Origin: Chryseobacterium sp. G0162
Lineage (GTDB): Bacteria; Bacteroidota; Bacteroidia; Flavobacteriales; Weeksellaceae
NCBI RefSeq assembly: GCF_003815715.1
Contig: NZ_CP033922.1
Coordinates: 4,140,001-4,204,000, forward strand
DNA: 64,000 nucleotides
Direction: 5' to 3'
This document shows positions 46,914 through 56,053 of this stretch, one piece after another. The notes below the pieces were generated by a model. The model was not told the DNA's origin, did no database searches, and saw nothing but the letters and a program-made list of their open reading frames with translations. Positions within the stretch are counted from its first letter, which is position 1. Each line of letters begins with the position of its first letter. The position numbers and the translations under genes were made by a program.

Positions 46914-47288
46914 CTATACCAACCTGCACGGAACTTCCAGATCTTCTGTAAGGTAATAACTGCAACACAAACGATGATAACCATCAGCAATAATAAGTTC
47001 GTGCTGGCCTCTTACCAGCAGAATGGGAGACAGTTTTTTATTCTTTTCTACCTTTTTCAGATTCTCTTTAACATGAATATTGGTATCTGGAAGCAAAGCT
47101 AGCTTACTGGCACGAAGAATATCCTTAGATTTTTTAGTAATCGTTTTTGCCTCTTTTAAACTTTCAACAATTTTCTGTGCTTCATCAGGAGTAAAGAGCA
47201 GCTCTAGATAATCAAGTGCAGCAGGAAAATCGTGGTCTTCCGGTTCTTTCATCCAGAGATTGTCTTTGGTTAGCGTATTTTTTTTCAT
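46914..47288 (-). CDS. ParB-like fold protein, function uncertain
   Basis: 124 residues. LSPILLVRGQHELIIADGYHRLC is like the ParB/Srx core motif (DGxHR). The N-terminal half (WMKEPEDHDFPAALDYLELLFTPDEAQKI) is not known to me. No partition or phage genes are near. It is convergent with the TIGR01777 gene. Phosphotransferase or nuclease activity known for some relatives cannot be inferred here. Confidence 0.6.
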   Translation of the reverse strand: MKKNTLTKDNLWMKEPEDHDFPAALDYLELLFTPDEAQKIVESLKEAKTITKKSKDILRASKLALLPDTNIHVKENLKKVEKNKKLSPILLVRGQHELIIADGYHRLCCSYYLTEDLEVPCRLV

Positions 47289-47446
47289 TATTGTTTTTGA
47301 ATAGGGTTAAATGATACTTAAAGGTATAAAAAATACTCCATAATCAGAATCGTAGCATAGATGAAATCATCATAAAAACATTAAAATCCTGATTTTTCTC
47401 CTATGATGTCTTTCGTTTTAATTTAAAAATTTCATTGTCCATTTTC

Positions 47447-47484
47447 AAAAATAAAAACTCCTTCAATAGTAGCATTGAAAGAGT
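47447..47484 (-). terminator. Minus-strand terminator after the secreted protein gene
   Basis: On the minus strand ACTCTTTCAAT and ATTGAAGGAGT form an 11-bp stem with one T-G pair (47484-47457), followed by TTTTTATTTTT. Confidence 0.75.
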
Positions 47485-47542
47485 ATATATAGATTTCGGG
47501 TGACAACCTCTCAGGTTTTACGAGAGTGTCTTTACCGTATTT

Positions 47543-48424
47543 TTAATATTTTCTTGCTAATAGTAAGTTCAGTAGGAAAGTACCGGTCCAGTTACTGTTG
47601 TTAGCTCCATTGGTTCCAATAAAGTCAATACGGGCAACAGATACGGTCAATCTTGTTCTCCCAGCAGTACCATCATTGGCAAGACTTACAAATGATGCTG
47701 TAAATACATCGGGAAAACTTGAATTATTTCCTGCTGTTAAAGTAGGATACATATTTGTTACATTAAATGGTGTTCCCTGATATTCATAAACAATGGTCAT
47801 TCTACTTGCATTGGAATATGCAGCAGTATGGGCATTGTTTATTGAAGTTTTACTGATTACCCACCATCTGTCAGTTCCAGTCCCTGTATCATACGTCGTA
47901 ACGGTATGGTTAGTCCAGTCAGCAATGGCCCCACTTCCACCTCCATGAGGAGGAATAGATAACTGTGCTCCATAAATTTCCACATTACTTGGTTTAGGGA
48001 GTACGGTGAAAGATAAATCCCAGGTTCCACCTGTGGAATTGCCATTGTTTACCACTTCAGCATAGGCTCCTAAAGGAATGACAAAAGAAGTAACCGGTGT
48101 ATTATCAATTCTTAGGGTGTTACCACTTGATGCCTGTAAAGTAATAGAAGAAGAGGAGATATTCTTGATCTTGTAAATTCTTCCCGTATAACTTGTCGTT
48201 CCGGTTCCAATAACCGGTAGGGTAAATGTAGTATTGGCTGTTCCATTGTAAGTAATATAATGGTCAGTAGCTAAAACAGAGTAAGTAGTTGTTGATACTT
48301 CCTTATAGCCGGCTCTTAAAGATCCGTTAATCGCTAAAGTACTATTGGGAGTTGTGGTGTTAATACCAACCTGTGCGTTTAGGGTTACTGCACAGAATAA
48401 AAAAAATAAAATATATTTTCTCAT
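47543..48424 (-). CDS. Secreted surface protein with tail-fibre-like N-terminus
   Basis: 293 residues with a signal peptide (MRKYILFFLFCAVTLNAQ). VGINTTTPNSTLAINGSLRAG right after it is the motif of flavobacterial cell-surface and tail-fibre-like proteins. The rest is threonine-, serine- and glycine-rich beta structure, with HGGGSGAIADW mid-way. It is likely exposed at the surface. A -7 element (TATTTTTG on the minus strand, 48455-48448) lies 24 bases before the start. Confidence 0.7.
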   Translation of the reverse strand: MRKYILFFLFCAVTLNAQVGINTTTPNSTLAINGSLRAGYKEVSTTTYSVLATDHYITYNGTANTTFTLPVIGTGTTSYTGRIYKIKNISSSSITLQASSGNTLRIDNTPVTSFVIPLGAYAEVVNNGNSTGGTWDLSFTVLPKPSNVEIYGAQLSIPPHGGGSGAIADWTNHTVTTYDTGTGTDRWWVISKTSINNAHTAAYSNASRMTIVYEYQGTPFNVTNMYPTLTAGNNSSFPDVFTASFVSLANDGTAGRTRLTVSVARIDFIGTNGANNSNWTGTFLLNLLLARKY

Positions 48425-48824
48425 GTTGCTTTTTTTAAATGTTTTGGCAAAAATATAGAAAAATAATTATTATTGGGTGCTTTTTTAATGAATTTTAAGA
48501 TTATTTTAATACAAATCTCTTTTAGGTGATATTTTTAAATTGTGAAATAATGGATTATTTTTAATGGCAACTTGCATGATTAGTGTGTGTTATTGTTTTT
48601 TGCTATGAAAATAATATATCTTGTGGTATTTGTTGAGGTTTTATTTTTTTTAACGAAATGTTAAAATATGATTGGTTTGCTTGTGATATATATAATTGCT
48701 TGGAAGCAGGTTGGTATTTAGGTATAATGCATTTAAAATAAAATATTGGTACGATATATGCAGTTTTATAGTATAAACCTGAATGAATTTAATATGTATT
48801 AATTCATTTAAAAATATAAACATC
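48425..48824. other. AT-rich divergent gap
   Basis: About 400 very AT-rich bases between divergent secreted-protein genes. A -7 element for the minus-strand gene is at 48448-48455. I see no other gene or repeat. Confidence 0.5.
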
Positions 48825-49088
48825 ATGAAAAAGTTATTGATCTCAACCCTGTTCTTATTAGGCTTATCTATGAATGTTTTTGGACAAAAACATCCGCCCG
48901 TTCCTCCACATCCCTCAAAGAGTGAATTAGTCAATCTTAAGAGACAGGAATTGGATAAAAAATATAATACAGAAAAGAAACTGATCCTGAACCATCCATT
49001 GGCTACCAAACAGATGAAGAGAGATCAGATGAAGGCTTTAAATAAAAGATACGAGGCTGAAAAACGATTGCTTAGACAAGCGAAATAA
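48825..49088 (+). CDS. Small secreted basic protein, unknown
   Basis: 87 residues from ATG 48825 (MKKLLISTLFLLGLSMNVFGQ, a signal peptide); an ATG at 48783 would hide the signal. The mature part is short, begins KHPPVPPHP and is then almost all charged helix rich in Lys, Arg and Glu. I recognise no family; Bacteroidota have many such small exported proteins. Confidence 0.6.
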   Translation: MKKLLISTLFLLGLSMNVFGQKHPPVPPHPSKSELVNLKRQELDKKYNTEKKLILNHPLATKQMKRDQMKALNKRYEAEKRLLRQAK

Positions 49089-49315
49089 TACGAATTTCTT
49101 GCACTTATTAAAATTTGATGAGTAAAATTCTATAAAGGAAATTTTACGAAGTTTACATGTAACAATAATTTTTGTTGAAAGAGAATGCTTTTTGTGTTCT
49201 CTTTTTTTATTTAAAATTGAATGAAAATGGCTTATTGATGGATTTTAAGATCAATTTGAAGAAACGTGAAACATCCAATATTTTTCCTTAAATTCGCATA
49301 AAAATTTTTAAAGTA

Positions 49316-50704
49316 ATGAATTACGATATTATTGTCATTGGAAGTGGTCCTGGTGGATATGTTACTGCGATCAGAGCAGCGCAATTGGGTTTCAAAACCG
49401 CAATTATCGAGAAAGAAAACTTAGGAGGAATTTGCCTTAACTGGGGATGTATTCCAACCAAAGCTTTATTGAAATCTGCTCAGGTTTTTCATTATATCAA
49501 CCATGCTGAAGATTACGGATTAAATAAAGTAGAAGCAAGCTTCGAATTCCCGAATGTGATTCAGAGAAGCCGTGGTGTTGCCAGCAAAATGAGCAAAGGA
49601 ATCGAATTCTTAATGAAAAAGAATAAGATTGACGTAATTCTTGGTACTGCAAAAGTACAGAAAGGTAAAAAAGTTTCTGTAACAGATAAAGACGGTAAAG
49701 TAGTAGAATATACTGGTAACCACATTATCATTGCTACAGGAGCTCGTTCAAGAGAATTACCAAACTTACCGCAAGATGGTAAAAAAGTAATTGGATACAG
49801 ACAGGCATTATCTCTTCCTGAGCAGCCAAAATCTATGATCGTTGTAGGTTCTGGAGCTATTGGGGTAGAATTTGCTGACTTCTATAATACAATGGGAACT
49901 AAAGTAACGGTTGTTGAATTTATGCCAAACATTGTTCCTGTAGAAGATGAAGAAATCTCTAAACACTTAGAGAAATCTCTGAAAAAATCAGGAATCGAAA
50001 TTATGACCAACGCTTCTGTAGAGAGCGTAGATACAACAGGAGAAGGCGTAAAAGCGAATGTTAAAACGGCTAATGGAAACATTACCCTTGAAGCTGATGT
50101 GTTATTATCTGCTGTAGGTATTGCTGCTAATATCGAAAACATCGGTTTAGAAGAAGTAGGTATCCAGACAGATAAAGGGAGAGTTTTAGTAAACGAATGG
50201 TATGAAACTTCAGCACCAGGCTACTATGCAATCGGTGATATCATCCCAACTCAGGCATTGGCTCACGTTGCTTCTGCAGAAGGAATCACTTGTGTAGAGA
50301 AAATCAAAGGGATGCACGTTGAGAAAATTGACTATGGCAATATCCCTGGATGTACTTACTGTCACCCTGAAGTAGCTTCTGTAGGTCTTACTGAAAAGCA
50401 GGCTAAAGAAAAAGGATATGAAATCAAAGTTGGTAAATTCCCTCTTTCCGCAAGTGGTAAAGCTACAGCTAACGGAAATACAGACGGATTTATCAAAGTA
50501 ATCTTTGATGCTAAATATGGTGAGTGGTTAGGATGTCACATGATTGGTGAAGGAGTAACTGATATGGTTGCTGAAGCAGTAGTTGCTAGAAAATTAGAAA
50601 CTACAGGTCACGAGATCATCAAATCGATCCACCCACACCCAACCGTTTCTGAAGCAATTATGGAAGCAGCTGCAGCAGCTTATGGAGAAGTGATCCATAT
50701 CTAA
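49316..50704 (+). CDS. lpd: Dihydrolipoyl dehydrogenase (E3)
   Basis: 462 residues. FAD-binding VIGSGPGGYVTAIRAAQLG is followed by the redox-active pair Cys40 and Cys45 (GGICLNWGCIPTKALL). NAD site VVGSGAIGVEFADF and the C-terminal HPHPTVSEA with the catalytic histidine complete the enzyme. It reoxidises the lipoamide of 2-oxoacid dehydrogenase complexes and the glycine cleavage system. It could serve the fused E1 at 20527, though they are far apart. A terminator follows at 50731. Confidence 0.95.
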   Translation: MNYDIIVIGSGPGGYVTAIRAAQLGFKTAIIEKENLGGICLNWGCIPTKALLKSAQVFHYINHAEDYGLNKVEASFEFPNVIQRSRGVASKMSKGIEFLMKKNKIDVILGTAKVQKGKKVSVTDKDGKVVEYTGNHIIIATGARSRELPNLPQDGKKVIGYRQALSLPEQPKSMIVVGSGAIGVEFADFYNTMGTKVTVVEFMPNIVPVEDEEISKHLEKSLKKSGIEIMTNASVESVDTTGEGVKANVKTANGNITLEADVLLSAVGIAANIENIGLEEVGIQTDKGRVLVNEWYETSAPGYYAIGDIIPTQALAHVASAEGITCVEKIKGMHVEKIDYGNIPGCTYCHPEVASVGLTEKQAKEKGYEIKVGKFPLSASGKATANGNTDGFIKVIFDAKYGEWLGCHMIGEGVTDMVAEAVVARKLETTGHEIIKSIHPHPTVSEAIMEAAAAAYGEVIHI

Positions 50705-50730
50705 TCTGAAATACAGAAATTTATATAATA

Positions 50731-50757
50731 AAAGCTCAGATTTTTCTGAGCTTTTTT
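50731..50757 (+). terminator. Terminator of lpd
   Basis: Stem AAGCTCAG (50732-50739) with CTGAGCTT (50746-50753), followed by T residues. Confidence 0.85.
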
Positions 50758-50769
50758 AATGGATTCTAA

Positions 50770-51372
50770 ATGAAAAAAATTACATTTTTATTTTCTTTAT
50801 TCTGTTTTATTTCTGTGTTTTCTCAGAATCAGTTTCAGTATAAAGAAAATCATTTTCCCGTAAAATATGTGTTGAAAAACTCTACTGATACTATTAAAAC
50901 AAGAGTTCAGAATATTGGTATTTTTACAAATAAAAAATTTTCTCCTGCTACTTATATCAAACAGGTAAATATGTTGGATTCTTTAGGGAACAAGACTGTA
51001 ATAAGTGAATTTGATATCGACTATATGGAAGTTACAGACCCTCAGAATGTAGTGAGAAAGTTCACTTCTTCAACGTCACTTCGTCTTACTAAATATGATT
51101 TTGGTCTTATAGAAATATTATTTCAAGGGAAACTAAGTTGGTATAGAGATTACTTTTATATAGGATTAACGGGTTATAAAATGAATAAAACAGACTTTCT
51201 CATTAATAAGGCTGATGGAAAGGTGATTAATGAATCAGGCTTTTTTAACCCTGGTATTAAAAATAATCTCAAAGAAAAATTACAAGATCATCAGGATCTT
51301 GTGAGGTTAGTTGATAAATCTAAGAAGGAAGAAGATATTATAAAAGTGCTGGAGTTATATAACAACCAATAG
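50770..51372 (+). CDS. Secreted protein, unknown
   Basis: 200 residues with a signal peptide (MKKITFLFSLFCFISVFSQ). The body has TRVQNIGIFTNKKFSPATYIKQ and KTDFLINKADGKVINESGFFNPG, and ends in a charged helix. No family recognised. It starts 13 bp after the lpd terminator. Confidence 0.6.
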   Translation: MKKITFLFSLFCFISVFSQNQFQYKENHFPVKYVLKNSTDTIKTRVQNIGIFTNKKFSPATYIKQVNMLDSLGNKTVISEFDIDYMEVTDPQNVVRKFTSSTSLRLTKYDFGLIEILFQGKLSWYRDYFYIGLTGYKMNKTDFLINKADGKVINESGFFNPGIKNNLKEKLQDHQDLVRLVDKSKKEEDIIKVLELYNNQ

Positions 51373-51405
51373 AATACTAATACGTTGAAATTAATTTAGC
51401 TACTA

Positions 51406-51436
51406 AAAACTACAGAAATTTTGCTGTGGTTTTTTA
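51406..51436 (+). terminator. Terminator after the secreted-protein gene
   Basis: AAAACTACAG (51406-51415) pairs with CTGTGGTTTT (51424-51433), one T-G pair, then T residues. Confidence 0.7.
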
Positions 51437-51517
51437 TTTTCCAATATACTAAAGACATTGCTCAATTTGTTCTGTAAAGATCATCTTGGGTTTGTAAGCT
51501 TACATTGAGCATACATC

Positions 51518-51550
51518 AAACCTCACAGGTTTCTGAAACCTGTGAGGTTT
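51518..51550. repeat. AAACCTCACAGGTTT palindromic repeat
   Basis: AAACCTCACAGGTTT (51518-51532) is mirrored by AAACCTGTGAGGTTT (51536-51550) with a three-base spacer. From memory this palindrome is scattered through flavobacterial intergenic regions. A diverged relative (cctctcaggttttacgagag) lies near 47508-47526. Confidence 0.6.
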
Positions 51551-51844
51551 TTATTTACCCATTAGAATAAAGGTATTTCGTATTTACTTCATCATCATCT
51601 CAACCTCTTTTAAGATGCCATCAATAGATAACTTTGTTTTATTTTTAATTGTAAATGTATGATTGTCATTTGGAAATGGGCCTTAAATGAATGAGCCGTC
51701 ATAATTTTCAAGCTGAATCTATTTAATTGAAAGAAAAAAGAAAAAAATGAATCAATGACTGAATTATGTGTTAAAATAATTTTAAAATCGCATATTTATA
51801 AAAATTAATCATATTATATCAAGGTGTTTTCTTACATTTATTCT
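51551..51844. other. Gap before the patatin gene
   Basis: AT-rich stretch after the palindromic repeat. No gene, clear promoter or further repeat is visible; a GTG at 51824 is in frame with the patatin but less likely as a start than the ATG at 51845. Confidence 0.4.
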
Positions 51845-52645
51845 ATGAATTTTGAGAAAGTAGGACTTGTTTTGTCAGGAGGCGGTACCAAAGGCATCGC
51901 CCATGCGGGGGTATTAAAATTCTTGAAGGAAAAAAACGTAGACATAGATATTCTTTCCTGTTGCAGTGCAGGATCTATTGTGGGATGCCTTCATGCGGTA
52001 GGAAAGACGCCTGAAGAAATTCTGGAATTTTTCAATTCCGTTTATTTTTTTAACTGGAAACACTTTGCATTCAATCAACCAGGATTGGTTTCCTCTATTA
52101 TTTTCAGAAACTATCTTAAGCCTATTTTTCATGATATGAAATTAGGGGATCTTGATATTGAAGTGAAAATTGTAGCCACAGAATTGGTTTCCGGTACCCA
52201 GAAGATTTTTGATAAGGATTTTGAAGTAGTGGATGCCATTATTGCCTCATGTTCTATTCCCGGAATTACTACACCTTATATTATTGGTGACGAAATGTAT
52301 TGTGATGGGGGAGTGTTGAACAATTTTCCGGCAGATATCATCAGAGATGATTGTGATAAACTGATTGGAGTATTTGTTTCACCACCCAATGATGCTAAAA
52401 TTAAAGATCTGAACTCAATTAAAGCCATTGTTTCCCGTTCTTATGATCTTCTTTCCTATAGAATCGAAAAAGTGAAATTTGACTACTGTGATTGGTTTAT
52501 TTCTTCTCAAAAGCTATCTACTTACGGAACTTTTGAACGCGGAAAAGACCGTTTGGAGCAGATTTTTAATATTGGCTATAAAGCAGCCAAAGAAAGCTAC
52601 GATGATAGCCGTTTTCTTACAGAATTAAGACAAGCCGGAACATAA
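51845..52645 (+). CDS. Patatin-like phospholipase
   Basis: 266 residues from ATG 51845. The oxyanion glycines are Gly12-Gly14 (VLSGGGTKG). The nucleophile is Ser41 in SCCSAGS, where the family consensus G-x-S-x-G has Cys39 in place of the first glycine. The catalytic aspartate is Asp154 in CDGGVLNN. Patatins hydrolyse phospholipids or act as lipid acyl hydrolases. No signal peptide, so it is probably cytosolic. Confidence 0.85.
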   Translation: MNFEKVGLVLSGGGTKGIAHAGVLKFLKEKNVDIDILSCCSAGSIVGCLHAVGKTPEEILEFFNSVYFFNWKHFAFNQPGLVSSIIFRNYLKPIFHDMKLGDLDIEVKIVATELVSGTQKIFDKDFEVVDAIIASCSIPGITTPYIIGDEMYCDGGVLNNFPADIIRDDCDKLIGVFVSPPNDAKIKDLNSIKAIVSRSYDLLSYRIEKVKFDYCDWFISSQKLSTYGTFERGKDRLEQIFNIGYKAAKESYDDSRFLTELRQAGT

Positions 52646-52662
52646 ATTCTATAATAAAAAAA

Positions 52663-52794
52663 GCAGGAGTACCGGAAGAGGGATGTTTTAAACTTGAAGC
52701 AACGTAAATTCGGCCTTGTGCAAAATTTCGTTGATTTAATATTTCGGAAGTTACTATTATAAAAATTTCTAACTTCTCTCTTCCAGATTCCTGC
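52663..52794. repeat. Intergenic element bounded by imperfect inverted repeats
   Basis: The left end gcagga-gtacc-ggaagaggga and the reverse complement of the right end, gcagga-atct-ggaagagaga, match except for a short variable core. The 130-bp unit has no gene and could fold into one long hairpin. I read it as a MITE-like intergenic repeat. Confidence 0.4.
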
Positions 52795-52870
52795 CGGAAC
52801 TCAACTTAATATTAATTCTTGGTAATTACATACAATTTTACACCCATTTTATAATCTGTTTATTGGTGAT

Positions 52871-52905
52871 GTCATTCTGAATATAACAAAGTGAAGGAAG
52901 AATCT
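52871..52905. repeat. Dispersed GATTC..AGAATGACA repeat, inverted copy
   Basis: The reverse complement reads agattcttccttc, then a short insert, then tcagaatgac, matching the copy at 3152-3178. Confidence 0.5.
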
Positions 52906-52951
52906 AGTTATACGAGAGGTCCTTCCTTAAAATGATATATAATTATCGAAT

Positions 52952-53389
52952 TTAATTCTTAACTATCTGGGCATCCTGACGTACAATTTCCTGGTCATTG
53001 GAATCGTAAACTACTAAGGTATAAGGAGCTTTTTTGGCAGAGTTGGTCAGGTAGTTTCTCCAAACCTGATAGCTGTGTCCATCATTACTAAAATTGAAAT
53101 AATAATTTCCTCCACTACCATCAGGAATCAGCTCACCATCACTAATAATCATGCTGGGTTTAGCAGTAATTTTTGCACTGGCATTCCAGGATTGGTACAA
53201 GTATTTACCATTAGGCTGCTTATCAATTCTGATCTTAAATTTTTTAGTTTTAATAATCACGGTTTTTGGAACCTGTTGGAAAGCATGATAGGTAAGGGTA
53301 TTGCTTTTTGAAAATTCAGGAGTTTCTTTAGCAGAAACAAAAGAGAACTGAGCTAAAGAAAAAGCTCCTAATAAGAAGTACTTAATCAT
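52952..53389 (-). CDS. Secreted protein, unknown
   Basis: 145 residues from ATG 53389 (MIKYFLLGAFSLAQFSFVSA, a signal peptide); the longer frame from 53440 lacks a signal at its start. The mature protein is rich in Tyr, Asn and Ser with SDGELIPDGSGGNYYFNFSND in the middle. I recognise no family. Confidence 0.6.
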   Translation of the reverse strand: MIKYFLLGAFSLAQFSFVSAKETPEFSKSNTLTYHAFQQVPKTVIIKTKKFKIRIDKQPNGKYLYQSWNASAKITAKPSMIISDGELIPDGSGGNYYFNFSNDGHSYQVWRNYLTNSAKKAPYTLVVYDSNDQEIVRQDAQIVKN

Positions 53390-53512
53390 ATTATAATGGT
53401 TATTGGTTAACTGTTCAAACATCATCAAATATGAAGCCATTGTGTATGCTTTTTAATAGGGTATACACCTCAATGAAGAAAGAAATCTTCCAATATATTA
53501 TTAAAAAAATAA

Positions 53513-53572
53513 GATTCCTAAGGAATGACAAACATGGTTTTTACTTACCATCTTTGCCATTTCATAGGAATC
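53513..53572. repeat. Dispersed palindromic repeat, diverged copy
   Basis: gattcctaaggaatgacaaa (53513-53532) and tttgccatttcataggaatc (53553-53572) are inverted with three mismatches and correspond to the perfect copy at 7314-7378. Confidence 0.6.
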
Positions 53573-53624
53573 TCAACAATATATTTTTAATTTGAGATTT
53601 GAATTAATCCATATCAAGCAAATC

Positions 53625-54332
53625 TTAATTTTTCTGAACCGCAGTATAGCTCGCAAAAGCCTCTTCCAGGCTGTCAAATTTCCCTTTAAATTCGTCAATA
53701 GGGCAATCCTGAAGAATATTTCCTTTATGAATAAGAATCACTCTTGAACAAAGCGCTTCTACCTCCTGCATGATGTGTGTAGAAAGTAAAACCGTTTTTT
53801 GTTGCCCAATTTCTTTTATCACATTTCTGATTTCCAGAATCTGATTAGGATCAAGTCCATTGGTAGGCTCATCCAAAATTAATAAATCCGGTTGATGAAT
53901 AATTGCCTGAGCTAATCCTACACGCTGCTTATAACCTTTGGAAAGCTGCCCGATTCTTTTGGATTTTTCCGGGGTAATTCCTACCAGTTCTATAACTTCA
54001 TCTACCTTAGATTCAGGGATTTTGTGGATGTTGGCTACGAATTGAAGATATTCTTTCACATACATTTCCAGATATAATGGATTGTTTTCCGGGAGAAAGC
54101 CTATTTTCTTCTTGCTTTCAATCTCGTGCTGGGTAATGTTCTGGCCATTAAAGATAATTTCCCCTTCATCAATTTTCAGTGCCCCTACAATAGATTTCAT
54201 CAGGGTGGATTTTCCAGCACCGTTAGGACCGAGAAGACCGATGATTTCATTTTTATCAATAGAAATGTTGATAGTATTTAAGGCAGTCTGTTCACCAAAT
54301 TTTTTGGTTAAATTGTTTATCTGAAGCGGCAT
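53625..54332 (-). CDS. ABC transporter ATP-binding protein, GldA-like
   Basis: 235 residues. Walker A GPNGAGKST (35-43), signature LSKGYKQRVGLAQA, Walker B LLILDEPTNGLDP and switch His in LSTHIMQEVEAL are all present. PENNPLYLEMYVKEYL is like GldA, the ATPase of the gliding-associated GldAFG transporter in Flavobacterium. The permease genes gldF/gldG are not adjacent, as is usual for gldA, so the name is by resemblance only. It also lacks the longer C-terminus of some GldA proteins. Confidence 0.75.
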   Translation of the reverse strand: MPLQINNLTKKFGEQTALNTINISIDKNEIIGLLGPNGAGKSTLMKSIVGALKIDEGEIIFNGQNITQHEIESKKKIGFLPENNPLYLEMYVKEYLQFVANIHKIPESKVDEVIELVGITPEKSKRIGQLSKGYKQRVGLAQAIIHQPDLLILDEPTNGLDPNQILEIRNVIKEIGQQKTVLLSTHIMQEVEALCSRVILIHKGNILQDCPIDEFKGKFDSLEEAFASYTAVQKN

Positions 54333-54356
54333 AATTTTTAATGTCTTTCTGCAAAA

Positions 54357-54391
54357 ATAAAATAAAAAAACTCATTCAATGGAATGAGTTT
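54357..54391 (-). terminator. Minus-strand terminator after the 54413 gene
   Basis: On the minus strand AAACTCATT and AATGAGTTT pair (within 54391-54368) and are followed by TTTTTTTATTTT. It separates the 54413 gene from the ABC ATPase. Confidence 0.75.
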
Positions 54392-54412
54392 CGCAATATT
54401 TATAAATTATAA

Positions 54413-54973
54413 TTATTTTTTTGCTTTTTTCTTAGCTCCGGAAGCCGGAGTTGCCGTAGAAGCGGCACTTGCACCTCCTTTTTTAGCACCTTCATGATTG
54501 AGGGTAGAAACCTTATCATACATCGCGTATTTGCCGTTTGTTCTTCCAAAAACCTTATCAACCTGTTTTTGAGTTAAAAACTGAGATTTCCCCACATACT
54601 TCCTGTTTTTATTGATGTATTGGATAAACTGTACAGTGGGTTGGCCATAGTTTCTCTCATAATGAAGTTCTATAATATCGTTAGGAAGTTCCAGGACGAT
54701 ATTTTCTTCCGGGGAAGAGATAAAGCCGTCTATAATGAGTTTATAGAGTCCAGAAACGTCTCCATTCAGATTCTGGAATGAAAAAGCTCGGATTGTATTC
54801 AGGTTGCTGGTATTCAGGTCCTGATAATTGACAGTATACTTGTCTTCTTTTTTATATAAACCAACAGAATTGTCTTTGCCAATTTCCACCAAACTTTCAT
54901 TTTTCAACACTTTAATCTGAGAGAAAACTGAAATACCGAACATACATGTAATAAGTAGAATTATTTTTCTCAT
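54413..54973 (-). CDS. Secreted protein with alanine/lysine-rich tail, unknown
   Basis: 186 residues with a signal peptide (MRKIILLITCMFGISVFSQ). The central domain contains LVEIGKDNSVGLYKKEDKYTV and NRKYVGKSQFLTQKQVDKVFG. The last 20 residues are low-complexity (AASTATPASGAKKKAKK), a likely disordered, basic tail. I recognise no family. Confidence 0.6.
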   Translation of the reverse strand: MRKIILLITCMFGISVFSQIKVLKNESLVEIGKDNSVGLYKKEDKYTVNYQDLNTSNLNTIRAFSFQNLNGDVSGLYKLIIDGFISSPEENIVLELPNDIIELHYERNYGQPTVQFIQYINKNRKYVGKSQFLTQKQVDKVFGRTNGKYAMYDKVSTLNHEGAKKGGASAASTATPASGAKKKAKK

Positions 54974-55357
54974 GGAATGAATTTTAATGTTTTATAAATT
55001 GGTGCACATAAATTTACAAATAAAACGGCTAAAAAGCAATTTTATTCGCTCAGGCAAAAGTAATACTTTTTTTTAATATCCATAAGAAATGGACAGATAG
55101 GGACGGGAGCTTTTGGTTGTGTGTAACTTTTTGTAATACAGTATTTTGTTTCTTTATTATAAAAAATATATCCACAAAATACTTATCTTCAATTTGAAGA
55201 ATCAGAAACATGTAATAGGTTGAAAAACAGCGTGGAAATAGGTGTTCTAAAGGAGTGGTCTTAAAAAATATTTGAAATAAATGTTAAAATGCTAATTGGG
55301 GCATAGGAAAATGAAAAGAATGTATAAAGAATCAATCTATAAGTTATTAATAAACAG
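54974..55357. other. AT-rich gap
   Basis: 384 bases with no plausible gene, repeat or clear terminator. Confidence 0.4.
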
Positions 55358-56053
55358 TTATAAAAGTCTGTTTTTTGAGAATGTTAACATGAAATTATCA
55401 AATTCCTGTCTGTAGCTTCTTCCTATAGGAATCTGATAGGTTCCAAGATGAAGTTCATGATTGTTAAAAGCAGTGACGAAGTGAGTATTGATAATAAATG
55501 ACCGGTGAATTCTTATAAATCCTTTTGATGCTAAAAGAAGTTCCAGATCCGTTATTTTATTTTTTGAGATCAGGGATTCGTTTGCAGATAAAGTTATTTT
55601 GATGTCATTTCCCTGGCTTTCAATATAAATAATGTCTGCAAGGGATAACTTTCGATGCATTCCTTCTGTTTTAAGAATGATAAAATCGTCTTTTGAATCA
55701 TTGATATTCCTCAACACCCGTTCTACAGATTTGAAAAAACGTTCAAAAGTGATAGGCTTCAACAGATAGTCTACGGCTTCCAGTTCAAATCCTTCAATGG
55801 CAAAGTCCCGGTATGCGGTTGTAAAAATTGTTTTAGGCTTTTGTGAAAGGGATTTTAAAAAATCAATTCCGTTGAAGTGAGGCATCTGAATATCAAGAAA
55901 CATCAGGTCTATAGCCTGATTTTGAAGAAGTTTATAAGCTTCAAGGGCATTCTCTGCCTTGCCTGCCAGTTTCAAATGATCGATTTTGGAAATATGATTT
56001 TCCAGCAACCTGGCAGCTAAAGGTTCGTCATCTACAATGATACAGTTAATCAT
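55358..56053 (-). CDS. LytTR-type response regulator
   Basis: 231 residues. The receiver domain has phosphorylation site Asp54 in MFLDIQMP and acidic pair DDE (8-10). The C-terminal LytTR DNA-binding domain (about 130-230) includes LADIIYIESQGNDIKI and KGFIRIHRSFIIN. It overlaps the upstream sensor kinase gene by 8 bp, so the two act as a pair. Targets are unknown. Confidence 0.92.
   Translation of the reverse strand: MINCIIVDDEPLAARLLENHISKIDHLKLAGKAENALEAYKLLQNQAIDLMFLDIQMPHFNGIDFLKSLSQKPKTIFTTAYRDFAIEGFELEAVDYLLKPITFERFFKSVERVLRNINDSKDDFIILKTEGMHRKLSLADIIYIESQGNDIKITLSANESLISKNKITDLELLLASKGFIRIHRSFIINTHFVTAFNNHELHLGTYQIPIGRSYRQEFDNFMLTFSKNRLL

Larger units (their letters stand above)
52646..52951. 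other. Repeat-filled gap
   Basis: 306 bases without a gene. They contain the inverted-repeat element at 52663-52794 and a GATTC..AGAATGAC-family repeat copy at 52871-52905. Confidence 0.5.

Noticed and set aside
48650..49009. A 119-codon minus-strand frame
   Set aside because: It covers the small secreted protein gene on the plus strand and has no coding hallmarks.
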